From: an uncultured Mollicutes bacterium | GTDB lineage: Bacteria; Bacillota_I; Bacilli_A; Acholeplasmatales; Anaeroplasmataceae | NCBI GenBank assembly: GCA_900540175.1 | Contig: UQFG01000001.1 | Span: 62,001-126,000 of the forward strand | Direction: 5' to 3' | DNA: 64,000 nt | Shown here: piece by piece, positions 15,743 to 24,389 of the stretch | Layout: each line of letters starts with the position of its first letter | Numbering within the stretch: position 1 is the stretch's first letter | Program-made: the position numbers and the translations under genes | Notes under the pieces: generated by a model | Told to the model about the DNA's origin: nothing | The model's database searches: none | Seen by the model: only the letters and a program-made list of their open reading frames with translations

Positions 15743-17149
15743 ATGAATGATTTAGATGAAATAATGGCGAAAGCAAATGGTAGTGGAACTACCCAAAATA
15801 AAAAGCCTTTTGATAAAAATGCTTGGATAGAAAAAAAGCAACAAGAAAGACAAGAAGTATATGATTTAATGGATAAAATGGCAAATGCGACGGGGTATCA
15901 AGTATTTTTGGATCTTTCCGAAAATGCGCTCGATACGGATGGTTGGGATAATATGTATCAGTTTATCGAAACAGACGGAACGACGGTCAATGTGCTTGCG
16001 GTTGCGAATTATTACAACGACAATCATACGTTGTATTATATGACATCCCAAAAATCGCCTACGCAACAGTTTATCCGTCTTGCGGCGCCCGTATTTCCGG
16101 AAGGGGTGTTTGCAGACAGCAATCAGATGGTTTGGAATGCGTCTGCCAATATCAATACAGCGGAATATACACCTACTTATCGTATCTACTCAAGTGAGGG
16201 TGAACAGATCGGCGGCGGTGATGTCAATGGCACACGCTTCGATATCTCTTACTTAGAAGGCGGACAAAGTTATACTTTCCTTGTAAAAGCGATCGGAAAC
16301 GATACCAAATATCTGGACAGTGATTATTCTGTTCGTATAACGGTGCATAAACTGGCGAAACCGGAGTTTCGCATTGAAAACGGCCAATACGTTTGGAACG
16401 GTGTGGCGAACGCAAGTTCTTACTATATGGAGATCGACGGAAAAATGGTTACGGCAGATTTCCATGTATCGGGAAATTCATATGCATACACACCTCGCTA
16501 TACCGAAATCGGCGACCACATCGTCACTTTGAAAGCCATCGGCAACGGCCGGAACAACCTCGACAGTGCGGCATATACTTATACGCAGGAAACGAAAGGA
16601 TTGCTTGCTCCTGTTATTGAATTTGAATATTCTTCCGATTCCGTCGTAAACGGCGTTAAGATTATCGTTACGATTCAAACACCTTCCGCAAACTGCACGA
16701 ATTATCAGTATGAGATTGCAGGACAGAGCATCGTAAGTTCTGAACTCAGTGTGGAAAAGGTAATGCAGAGTGCAGGTACTTATACCATCCGTGTCAAGGC
16801 ACTTGGTGGAAGTTTTGATGAAGACGACGTGTACTATATCGATTCAGTATATGCAGGTGGTAACGATGAATATAAAGTCACGCTCCTCGCCAAACCCGGC
16901 AGTTTCAGTATCAATTCAGACGGCGTCATAAAATGGAAAGACGTACAGGGCAGTTTCGGATACGAATATCAGATATCTTATGACGGCGCTTCTTTTGGTG
17001 CGATTCAAAACAACGCGTATGCATCGGTTGACCCCATCCAAAATTACAAGCAGTACAAAACAATCACAATCCGTGTCCGTGCCAAGGGCAACGGTGGGAA
17101 TACCGTTACCTCCGAATGGGCGGAATGGACGTGGACGAATACCAATTGA
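15743..17149 (+). CDS. Chimeric ORF: element-type N-terminus fused to fibronectin-like surface repeats
   Basis: A 468-residue frame starting at ATG 15743. Residues 1 to about 47 (MNDLDEIMAKANGSG, KPFDKNAWIEKKQQERQ) are AT-rich and look like the start of a conjugative-element protein. From about residue 49 the DNA changes composition and the protein becomes a series of beta-sandwich repeats with the pattern W-x-x-V/A-x-NAS-Y and VKAIGN (FLVKAIGNDTKYLDSDYS; VTLKAIGNGRNNLDS; IRVKALGG; IRVRAKGNGG). No signal peptide or anchor remains. The original surface protein lost its N-terminus and gained this one, so secretion is doubtful. The next gene starts 11 bases later. Confidence 0.6.
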   Translation: MNDLDEIMAKANGSGTTQNKKPFDKNAWIEKKQQERQEVYDLMDKMANATGYQVFLDLSENALDTDGWDNMYQFIETDGTTVNVLAVANYYNDNHTLYYMTSQKSPTQQFIRLAAPVFPEGVFADSNQMVWNASANINTAEYTPTYRIYSSEGEQIGGGDVNGTRFDISYLEGGQSYTFLVKAIGNDTKYLDSDYSVRITVHKLAKPEFRIENGQYVWNGVANASSYYMEIDGKMVTADFHVSGNSYAYTPRYTEIGDHIVTLKAIGNGRNNLDSAAYTYTQETKGLLAPVIEFEYSSDSVVNGVKIIVTIQTPSANCTNYQYEIAGQSIVSSELSVEKVMQSAGTYTIRVKALGGSFDEDDVYYIDSVYAGGNDEYKVTLLAKPGSFSINSDGVIKWKDVQGSFGYEYQISYDGASFGAIQNNAYASVDPIQNYKQYKTITIRVRAKGNGGNTVTSEWAEWTWTNTN

Positions 17150-17159
17150 CGAGTGGGGT

Positions 17160-17948
17160 ATGAATTTTATTTTGAATTTGGCGGCAAGTTTTGCCGTACA
17201 GATGATTGCTACTTTGGGGATTTTATTCCTATTCGGAAAAGTAATCGCATTCTGCAATACAAGATTTTACCGTAATTTCGGTTCTAAAGGGCATGCCGTA
17301 TGTATCGCAACGGGATTCATCGGCACACCCATCCACGAAGCGGCGCACGCGCTGATGTGCGTCGTGTTTCGTCATAAAATTACCGAGATCAAATTTTTTC
17401 AGCCGAATTCCTCAGACGGGACACTCGGCTATGTAAACCATTCCTACAACCCGAAAAGTTTGTATCAGCGCATCGGCAATTTCTTTATCGGTATCGCGCC
17501 GATTTTAGTCGGATCGCTGATTCTTAGCGGACTATTGTATTTTCTGCTTCCCGAAATGGTTGAAGAAATACTGAGTCAACTTGAAAAAGTGGATTTTGTT
17601 TCCGATTTCGGTTCGGCATTGTTCTATATCGGCAAAGCGGTTACGACTATGTTTGGCTACATCCTCACTTGGCAATTTTGGGTCTTTCTTTTGGCGGGAA
17701 GTTTTATCGCACTTCATATGACACTTAGCCGGGCAGACGTGCAGGGCGCTCTTTCGGGGGTCCTGCTGGTTGCCGTGGTGTTTTTAGTCGTGGATGGTAT
17801 CTTGTTGGTAATTAAAAAAAGTTTGCTTGCTTCATTTACAAATGTGATTTTAACATGCGGAACATTTTTATTGTTTTTTTGCTGTTTGTTTTTCTTACTT
17901 GCCGTCGTATTATTAATTTTATCGACGATGATCGCAAAAAGGTTGTAA
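17160..17948 (+). CDS. Membrane protein with HExxH motif (M50/DUF3267-like protease)
   Basis: A 262-residue protein. ATG 17160 is the first start after the stop of the upstream gene and gives a hydrophobic N-terminus. Residues 56-63 read GTPIHEAAH inside a membrane segment, the zinc-binding HExxH pattern of intramembrane M50-type metalloproteases. About six hydrophobic segments follow (FFIGIAPILVGSLILSGLLY, FLLAGSFIALHMTL and the C-terminal region), with an extramembrane loop around 100-150. The second metal-binding aspartate (N/D-P-G of classical site-2 proteases) is not obvious. The substrate is unknown. Confidence 0.6.
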   Translation: MNFILNLAASFAVQMIATLGILFLFGKVIAFCNTRFYRNFGSKGHAVCIATGFIGTPIHEAAHALMCVVFRHKITEIKFFQPNSSDGTLGYVNHSYNPKSLYQRIGNFFIGIAPILVGSLILSGLLYFLLPEMVEEILSQLEKVDFVSDFGSALFYIGKAVTTMFGYILTWQFWVFLLAGSFIALHMTLSRADVQGALSGVLLVAVVFLVVDGILLVIKKSLLASFTNVILTCGTFLLFFCCLFFLLAVVLLILSTMIAKRL

Positions 17949-17967
17949 AAGAATCGGTTGATAAATC

Positions 17968-18005
17968 ATGCTCTCTTTCTTTTTTGAATGGAGAGCATTT
18001 TATTT
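17968..18005 (+). terminator. Terminator after the HExxH membrane protein
   Basis: Stem ATGCTCTC (17968-17975) / GAGAGCAT (17991-17998) followed by TTTTATTTTAT. Confidence 0.8.
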
Positions 18006-18492
18006 TATAGACACTTGAATGAAAAAAGCAGATGAACAATTCCTACTTAAATGTTTTTTGATGCGTGATTTTGCATAAAAGAGGAAGCATATTGACGATT
18101 TCGATATTTTTAGAATATCGGAAAGATTTGTGGAAAAAGCATGTAAAAACAGCAAGAAAGAACGCTTTTTCAATCGACTACGAGCAAAAATGGCGAAATT
18201 GTTTCGTTTAAAGATGAAGAATAAAAGGCTCGGTTCTATGTGAATTTGGGGAAAATGGTGCCATCGAATAAAAAAATGATGAGTCGAATTGGAAGATGAA
18301 TTAGGCTGTTTTTAAAATCACAACAAACAATAAGACGAAATTTTTTTAAACAATTACCAAAAAAGCCGATTCATCTGGAGAAAGAAAAGAAAAAAAACGG
18401 ATAAAAACGTTTACTTATTTTAAACCGTTTGTTTTTTGTTTATAATAAGAGCGGTTAGATTGATTAGAAAAAAGTTTATATTGGAGGTTTTT
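18006..18492. promoter_or_regulatory. Gene-free stretch and adhE promoter region
   Basis: No gene is supported in this 490-base stretch. A small hairpin (CGATAT / ATATCG) lies at 18102-18120. Near adhE there is a -10 TATAAT at 18441-18446 without a good -35. An imperfect inverted repeat, AAACGTTTA ... TAAACCGTTT, lies at about 18406-18430 and could be an operator. I did not see a canonical Rex box. The adhE ribosome site ggaggt is at 18483-18488. Confidence 0.45.
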
Positions 18493-21117
18493 ATGGAAGA
18501 AAAAGTATTAACTCCTCAAGAAGAGGTCAATCAATTAGTGACTCGGGCTCAAAAAGCATTGGAAGCCTATGCTACATTTACGCAACAGCAAATTGATTAT
18601 ATTGTCGCCAAATGTTCGGTTGCTGCGTTGGATAAACACGGTGATTTGGCAAAGTTGGCGATCGAAGAAACCGGTCGCGGTGTCTTTGAAGATAAAGCCA
18701 CAAAGAATCTGTTTGCTTGTGAATATGTTACTCATAATATGAAGACGCTTAAAACGGTCGGTGTCATCAGCGAAGATGAAGTAACTGGTATTACCGAAAT
18801 TGCCGAACCGGTTGGCGTTGTTGCCGGTATTACTCCGGTAACCAATCCGACATCGACGGCTATTTTTAAAGCGTTGATTTGTCTTAAAACCAGAAATCCG
18901 ATTATTTTCGGTTTCCATCCGAATGCCCAAAAGTGTTCGGTTGCGGCTGCTCAGGTCGTTTACGATGCAGCTGTTGAAGCAGGGGCTCCGGAATATTGTA
19001 TTCAGTGGATCGAACATCCTTCGATGGATGCAACCACCGCATTGATGAATCATCCGGGTGTAGCGACGATTTTGGCTACCGGCGGAAATGCCATGGTCAA
19101 AGCGGCTTATTCGTGCGGAAAACCGGCTTTGGGTGTCGGTGCCGGTAACGTTCCAGCCTACATGGAAAAAACGTGTAATGTTCGTCAGGCAGTCAATGAT
19201 ATTGTGATGTCCAAATCTTTTGATAACGGAATGATTTGTGCTTCTGAACAGGCTGTCATCATCGATAAAGAAATTTATGACGAAGCCGTTGCCGATTTCA
19301 AACAATACGGCGTTTATTTTGCCAATGCGTCCGAAAAGAAAAAATTGGAAAAATATATGTTCGGCGTTGAAAAAGAAGAAGATAAGGCTACTGCCAAATT
19401 AAATCCGGTTATCGTCGGCAAGAGTGCATTTTGGATTGCTCAACAAGCAGGCTTTGCCGTACCGGAAAATACGGTAATCATCTGCGTATCTTGTAAGAGT
19501 GTCGGTGTGGAAGAACCCCTTACCCGTGAAAAATTATCACCGGTATTGGCTGTGCTTAAATCAACTTCTACGGAAGAGGGAATTCTTTTATCCAAACAAA
19601 TGGTGGAATTCAACGGTTTGGGTCATTCGGCAACCATTCATACGGCTAATAAAGAACTGGCAACGCATTTCGGTGATGTGATTCCTGCGATCCGTATTAT
19701 TTGGAATTCACCGTCTACGTTCGGTGGAATCGGTAATGTTTACAATTCATTCATTCCGTCGCTTACACTGGGCTGTGGTTCTTACGGACACAACTCGGTT
19801 GCCGGCAATGTCAGCGCCATCAACTTGTTGAATGTTAAGAAAGTAGGTCGCAGAAGAAACAATATGCAATGGTTCAAGATTCCTTCTAAAATATATTTTG
19901 AAAGAGATGCCATCGAATATCTGCATCAAATGAAAGAAATGGGAAAGGTCATCATCGTTACCGACCGTTCCATGGTTGATTTGGGCTATGTAAATCGGGT
20001 TACCGATCAACTTAAATTAAGAAGTCCGGAAGTTCAACATCAATTATTCTGCGATGTCGAACCGGATCCGTCGATTCAAACGGTTTTAAAAGGTGTTCAG
20101 TTGATGCGTTCTTTTGAACCGGATACGATTATTGCGTTAGGTGGCGGATCGGCGATGGATGCCGCAAAAGGAATGTGGTTGTTCTACGAACATCCGGAAG
20201 TAAACTTCAATGATTTGAAACAAAAATTCATGGATATTCGTAAACGGGCTTTCCAATATCCGGAAATGGGTAAAAAAGCGAAATTGGTATGTATTCCGAC
20301 GACATCGGGTACCGGATCCGAAGTAACGCCGTTTGCGGTTATCACGGATAAAGTGGAACATAAAAAATATCCGTTGACCGATTATTCGTTGACTCCGACG
20401 GTTGCGATTATCGATCCGGCTTTGACAATGTCCCTTCCGAAATCGATCACAGCCGATACGGGAATGGATGTATTGACCCACGCGACCGAAGCCTTTGTTT
20501 CGACGCTCGCCAGCGATTATACCGACGGTCTTGCCATCCAAGCCATTAAAATGGTTTTCGCGTATTTGGAACGCGCTTATAAAAACGGTGCCAACGATCC
20601 GGAAGCACGTGAAAAGATGCACAATGCTTCGGCTTTGGCCGGTATGGCTTTTGCCAATGCCTTCTTGGGTATGAACCACTCGATGGCGCATAAAATCGGT
20701 GCCGAATTCCACGTTCCGCACGGTCGTGCCAATGCGATCTTATTGCCGTTTACCATTCGTTACAACGGTACCAAACCGCAAAAACTTTCCACTTGGCCGA
20801 AGTACAATTACTATCGTGCCGATGAAAAGTATGCCGAATTGGCAAGAATTTTGGGATTGCCGGCCGCTACGATTGAAGAAGGTGTGGAATCTTATGCCAA
20901 AGCGTGTGGCGAACTTGCAATGAAAATCGGTATCAAGATGAATTTCAAGAGTCAGGGATTGGATGAACAACAATACCTTGCTTCGATTGAAAAATTATCT
21001 TATTTGGCTTATGAAGATCAATGTTCTCCGGCCAATCCGCGTGTACCGATGGTATCGGATATGCAACGGATTTTAAAAGACGCTTATTATACTGAAGAAT
21101 TCATTGCGAAGGAATAA
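18493..21117 (+). CDS. adhE: Bifunctional aldehyde-alcohol dehydrogenase
   Basis: ATG 18493 is chosen for its ribosome site ggaggt. The product is 874 residues, the normal AdhE length. The N-terminal half (about 1-440) is a CoA-acylating acetaldehyde dehydrogenase with catalytic Cys in FDNGMICASEQ. The C-terminal half (about 455-870) is an iron alcohol dehydrogenase with NAD-binding GGGSAMDAAKG and metal-binding HSMAHKIGAEFHVPHGRANA. It reduces acetyl-CoA to ethanol in two NADH-dependent steps, recycling NAD+ during fermentation. The enzyme forms spirosomes. It stands upstream of yhbY with only 3 bases between them. Confidence 0.97.
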   Translation: MEEKVLTPQEEVNQLVTRAQKALEAYATFTQQQIDYIVAKCSVAALDKHGDLAKLAIEETGRGVFEDKATKNLFACEYVTHNMKTLKTVGVISEDEVTGITEIAEPVGVVAGITPVTNPTSTAIFKALICLKTRNPIIFGFHPNAQKCSVAAAQVVYDAAVEAGAPEYCIQWIEHPSMDATTALMNHPGVATILATGGNAMVKAAYSCGKPALGVGAGNVPAYMEKTCNVRQAVNDIVMSKSFDNGMICASEQAVIIDKEIYDEAVADFKQYGVYFANASEKKKLEKYMFGVEKEEDKATAKLNPVIVGKSAFWIAQQAGFAVPENTVIICVSCKSVGVEEPLTREKLSPVLAVLKSTSTEEGILLSKQMVEFNGLGHSATIHTANKELATHFGDVIPAIRIIWNSPSTFGGIGNVYNSFIPSLTLGCGSYGHNSVAGNVSAINLLNVKKVGRRRNNMQWFKIPSKIYFERDAIEYLHQMKEMGKVIIVTDRSMVDLGYVNRVTDQLKLRSPEVQHQLFCDVEPDPSIQTVLKGVQLMRSFEPDTIIALGGGSAMDAAKGMWLFYEHPEVNFNDLKQKFMDIRKRAFQYPEMGKKAKLVCIPTTSGTGSEVTPFAVITDKVEHKKYPLTDYSLTPTVAIIDPALTMSLPKSITADTGMDVLTHATEAFVSTLASDYTDGLAIQAIKMVFAYLERAYKNGANDPEAREKMHNASALAGMAFANAFLGMNHSMAHKIGAEFHVPHGRANAILLPFTIRYNGTKPQKLSTWPKYNYYRADEKYAELARILGLPAATIEEGVESYAKACGELAMKIGIKMNFKSQGLDEQQYLASIEKLSYLAYEDQCSPANPRVPMVSDMQRILKDAYYTEEFIAKE

Positions 21118-21120
21118 CCG

Positions 21121-21393
21121 ATGCTTTCACCGAAACAAAAAGCCTATTTAAAAGGATTGGCTCATCCGCTTAAAGCTTGTTTTCAAATCGGAAAAGAAGG
21201 CTTGGGCGAACATTTGAAAAACGACGTATTGAATTATCTTGCCAAACATGAATTGATGAAAATCAGTCTTTTGAACAATACATCGGTTTCGTTTGAAGAA
21301 GCCATGTCCTTTTTTGAAGCGGCAGATATTGAAATTGTTCAAAAAATCGGTCGGGTTTTGGTTTTGTATCGCCCTTCTAATACGGTGGATTAA
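21121..21393 (+). CDS. yhbY: YhbY-family RNA-binding ribosome assembly factor
   Basis: A 90-residue single CRM-domain protein: LSPKQKAYLKGLAHPLKACF, IGKEGLGEH, NDVLNYLAKHELMKI, and the closing RVLVLYRPS motif. The GKEGL loop corresponds to the GxxG RNA-contact loop of this family. YhbY proteins bind pre-50S particles and help ribosome maturation. It follows adhE by 3 bases and is probably co-transcribed. A strong terminator comes after it. Confidence 0.9.
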   Translation: MLSPKQKAYLKGLAHPLKACFQIGKEGLGEHLKNDVLNYLAKHELMKISLLNNTSVSFEEAMSFFEAADIEIVQKIGRVLVLYRPSNTVD

Positions 21394-21421
21394 CCGATCG
21401 TTCTACCTTAAAAAAAACATA

Positions 21422-21453
21422 AAACCGCAACTGGTTTCCGTTGCGGTTTTTTT
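21422..21453 (+). terminator. Terminator after yhbY
   Basis: Ten-pair stem AAACCGCAAC / GTTGCGGTTT followed by a run of T. Confidence 0.92.
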
Positions 21454-21538
21454 ATTGTTTTCGCGGATGATTTTAGGGCTATAAAATCTCGGTAAGTATG
21501 GTATAATAAAACTATCGATAAATGAAAAAGGAGCAAGG

Positions 21539-21564
21539 ATATGACAAAAATCCTTTTTATTTGC
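21539..21564 (+). repeat. Left copy of 26-bp direct repeat: orphan 5' end of the phosphatase gene
   Basis: Bases 21539-21564 match 22820-22845 with one mismatch (T/C at 21561 versus 22842). The repeat contains ATG ACA AAA ATC CTT TTT AT-, the first codons of the phosphatase gene. The left copy keeps a good ribosome site (aaggag 21528-21533) and a -10-like TATAAT (21502-21507) but runs into TAA at 21565-21567. Between the copies lies the DUF1016 gene. This is what an insertion at the start codon would leave. Confidence 0.85.
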
Positions 21565-21716
21565 TAAGGCAATATTTTGAAAATTCTAGAAAAATCTTTT
21601 AAAAACAAATGATTTTGTAAAGAGGAAAGATTTTACTACTTTATTTTTGAAAGAGTCTTGATGGGACAAGAGCAGCAATATAAAATGTAATTATTATGGA
21701 AAAATGAGGTGACATG

Positions 21717-22772
21717 ATGGAAGAGTATTTAACATCGTACAAATCAGTTGTTGCAGAAATTAAAAGTATTATTTCTTCCGGACAAGAAACCGCTTATAGT
21801 GCCTCCAGCAAGGCAATGCTACTTACTTATTGGAATATTGGAAAACGAATTATAGAGCAGGAATTGCAAGGCAGTGAACGCGCAGAGTATGGTAAACATT
21901 TTATTTCTGCACTGGCAGAAGATTTGACAAAAGAGTTCGGCAAAAATTATTCCAAAAGAAATTTGCATTATTATATTAAATTTTATCAGTGTTTTTCCGA
22001 TGAACAGATTGTGAACGCATGCGTTCACAATCTTAACTGGACTCATATTAGGAGCCTTCTTCGTGTGACGGACGAAAATGCCCGTTATTGGTATATGAAA
22101 GAAGCAGTTTCCGAAAACTGGAGTTCAAGAACTTTAGACCGTAATATCAGCACACAATACTACAACAGACTGCTTCAGGCTCCGAAAAAAGAAATTGTAA
22201 TTGAGGAAATGAAACAAAAAACTGCGGAACTCCAGAAACATCAATTTGAACTGATCAAGAGTCCGATTATTGCGGAATTTCTCGGCTTTAAAAATGAAGA
22301 TACCTATTTAGAAGGAGATTTAGAGGCTTCCATTCTTTCACATATTAGAGATTTTTTAATGGAATTGGGAAGAGGATTTGCTTTTGTAGCACGTCAGCAA
22401 CATATTGTAACAGAAACCTCGGATTACTATCTTGATCTTGTTTTTTATAATATTGAACTTAAATGCTATGTACTGATCGATTTAAAGATGGGAAAAATCA
22501 CGCATCAAGATGTAGGACAGATTGATATGTATGTACGTATGTACGATGAATTAAAAAGGGGACAAGGAGATAATCCCACTATTGGAATTTTATTATGTTC
22601 AGAAACGGATGAGGATATTGCCAGATATTCAGTGCTCCACGATAACAATCGCTTGTTTATGTCAAAATATTTGACCTATCTGCCTACAAAAGAACAGTTG
22701 AAAGCGGAAATTGAACGACAGAAAGAGATTTTTTTCATGCAGTATCCGGATTTACAGAAGGATGAAGAATAG
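21717..22772 (+). CDS. DUF1016 / YhcG-type PDDEXK nuclease-like protein
   Basis: ATG 21717 is preferred over the adjacent ATG 21714 because gaggtga (21706-21712) is better spaced. The product is about 351 residues. The N-terminal half is helical with LLTYWNIGKRIIEQE, YSKRNLHYYIKFYQ and NWTHIRSLLRV. The C-terminal half is the PDDEXK-like domain with SDYYLDLVFYNIELKCYVLI followed by DLK and QIDMYVRMYD. In this family the D...xLK core is the nuclease site. DUF1016 genes are common near restriction-modification and other defence genes and travel horizontally, but the cellular role is poorly defined. Here it stands alone and splits a phosphatase locus. Confidence 0.85.
   Translation: MEEYLTSYKSVVAEIKSIISSGQETAYSASSKAMLLTYWNIGKRIIEQELQGSERAEYGKHFISALAEDLTKEFGKNYSKRNLHYYIKFYQCFSDEQIVNACVHNLNWTHIRSLLRVTDENARYWYMKEAVSENWSSRTLDRNISTQYYNRLLQAPKKEIVIEEMKQKTAELQKHQFELIKSPIIAEFLGFKNEDTYLEGDLEASILSHIRDFLMELGRGFAFVARQQHIVTETSDYYLDLVFYNIELKCYVLIDLKMGKITHQDVGQIDMYVRMYDELKRGQGDNPTIGILLCSETDEDIARYSVLHDNNRLFMSKYLTYLPTKEQLKAEIERQKEIFFMQYPDLQKDEE
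22007..22032. repeat. Perfect 26-bp palindrome inside the DUF1016 gene
   Basis: The sequence around the centre at 22019/22020 (GTGAACGCAT|GCGTTCAC with four more matched bases on each side) is identical to its own reverse complement over 26 bases. It encodes part of QIVNACVHNLN. It could be a protein-binding operator, a cruciform or a target site. No function is established. Confidence 0.9.
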
Positions 22773-22821
22773 GCCGTTATTTTTTAGTGAAAAACTAACA
22801 GATAAGGAGAAAAAAGTGAAT

Positions 22822-23271
22822 ATGACAAAAATCCTTTTTATCTGCCATGGAAACATTTGCCGGAGTCCGATGGCGGAAATGATTTTAAAAACTTGGCTTG
22901 ATCCAACACGGTTTCAGATTGATTCGATGGCTTGTTCGAATGAGGAAATCGGTAATCCCATTTATCCGAAAGCCAAACGAATATTGGAACAGCATCACAT
23001 AAAAATCGAGCCACATCGGGCCAAAGCCTTTAAAAAAGAAGATTATGCAACCTACGATCGTATTTTTTGTATGGATTTCAGTAATTTGGCTCGTTTAAAA
23101 CGAATTTGTCCGGATCAAGACCATAAATATCATTTGCTGCTTGAACCGCTTGGAAGCGATTTGGAAGTCGATGATCCTTGGTATACAGATGATTTTGAAA
23201 CATGTTTTCGGCAAATTTGCGCAGGGTTGAAAGCGTGGTTTAAGCAGGATTTGGATCCAAGCGTATTGTAA
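22822..23271 (+). CDS. Low-molecular-weight protein tyrosine phosphatase
   Basis: A 149-residue protein. The active-site P-loop is at residues 8-15, CHGNICRS (C-x5-R), close to the N-terminus. The general-acid aspartate is in EVDDPWYTDDF near residue 115-120. Length fits the family. Members remove phosphate from tyrosine or, in arsenate-reductase relatives, reduce arsenate, but no extra arsenate-type cysteines stand out. The ATG matches the duplicated copy at 21541. In the present locus the ribosome site aaggag (22804) is 12 bases from ATG 22822 but only 6 from GTG 22816, so initiation may have shifted after the insertion upstream. Confidence 0.88.
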   Translation: MTKILFICHGNICRSPMAEMILKTWLDPTRFQIDSMACSNEEIGNPIYPKAKRILEQHHIKIEPHRAKAFKKEDYATYDRIFCMDFSNLARLKRICPDQDHKYHLLLEPLGSDLEVDDPWYTDDFETCFRQICAGLKAWFKQDLDPSVL

Positions 23272-23461
23272 ATAAAATCTTTTTAAATACATAATAAATT
23301 GGGTTGAGGCTGCTTATACGGTTATAAGCTTATTCAGGACTTAAAGTTTTTGTTAGGCGAGAATGAAAATAGAAACGGCAAAGAACCGGATCATACCGGG
23401 AAAAATATTAGGACGTAGTTTGATATTTTAATGATTTAGATAAAAAAGAAAGGATGAGATT

Positions 23462-24301
23462 ATGCAAAAAATGAAATTGGTAAATGGCGTGGAAATTCCC
23501 GTAATTGGGTTTGGTACTTGGCAAGTTCAAAACGGACAAGAGGCGTATCAAGCTGTATTATGTGCCCTTCAAAACGGATATACGCATATTGATACGGCGG
23601 CGGTTTACGGCAATGAAGAAAGCGTCGGGAAAGCCATTTTAGACAGCGGTATTCCAAGAGAACGGTTGTTTATCACAACGAAACTATGGAATCAAGTCAG
23701 AGGATACGAAGAAACGATCGAAGCCGTAGAGACGTCACTTCGTAAATTAAAGTTGGATTATATCGACCTTTATTTGATTCACTGGCCCAATCCGCTTAAA
23801 TACCGCGATTGTTGGGAAGAAAAAAACAGTGAATCTTGGCGGGCGATGGAAGATTTGTATCAAATGGGAAAAATCAAAGCCATCGGTGTTTCCAATTTTT
23901 TGATTCATCATTTAGAGGCTTTAAAAAAGACTCAGCGCATTGCGCCGATGGTCAATCAAATCAAATTGTTTCCCGGTTTGCAGCAAGAAGAACTGTGCCG
24001 TTATTGCGAAAAAGAACAGATCGTTTTGGAAGCGTATAGTCCTTTTGGAACGGGTCGTATTTTCGAAGTTCAGGAGTTAAAGGAATTGGCCCAAAAATAC
24101 AATAAAACCGTGGCTCAGATTTGTATTCGGTATGCCATTCAAAAAAACAGGATTCCGCTTCCAAAATCCGTTACTAGAGAGCGGATTCTATCGAATTTAA
24201 AAGTTTTTGATTTCGAATTGGAAGAAGCCGATGTAGCTTTCTTGGATTTGCTTCCGAATTATGTCGGTCCGTTAAGGGATATCGATCATATTGATTTTTG
24301 A
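23462..24301 (+). CDS. Aldo/keto reductase
   Basis: A 279-residue TIM-barrel NADPH reductase starting at ATG 23462. The catalytic tetrad is visible: Asp and Tyr in HIDTAAVYGNEE, Lys in FITTKLWNQ, His in LIHWPNPLKY. Later motifs are KAIGVSNF and, for cofactor phosphate binding, PLPKSVTRERI. It reduces small aldehydes and ketones, and the specific substrate cannot be read from sequence. It stands alone between the phosphatase and polA, each with its own upstream spacing. Confidence 0.93.
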   Translation: MQKMKLVNGVEIPVIGFGTWQVQNGQEAYQAVLCALQNGYTHIDTAAVYGNEESVGKAILDSGIPRERLFITTKLWNQVRGYEETIEAVETSLRKLKLDYIDLYLIHWPNPLKYRDCWEEKNSESWRAMEDLYQMGKIKAIGVSNFLIHHLEALKKTQRIAPMVNQIKLFPGLQQEELCRYCEKEQIVLEAYSPFGTGRIFEVQELKELAQKYNKTVAQICIRYAIQKNRIPLPKSVTRERILSNLKVFDFELEEADVAFLDLLPNYVGPLRDIDHIDF

Positions 24302-24389
24302 TTTCTTCCTAAGATGAAAAAGATGGAAGTTTGATTTTAAAACTTTTTCTTTTTTGGTATAATATTAAAATAGTAAGGATGTGATTGGC

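Noticed and set aside
18400..18492. Rex-type operator before adhE
   Set aside because: The family box (TTGTTAA...TTAACAA) is absent; only an imperfect other repeat is present.
22711..22821. Longer phosphatase start inside the DUF1016 gene
   Set aside because: The extension overlaps DUF1016 in another frame and lacks a ribosome site; the P-loop must be near the N-terminus.
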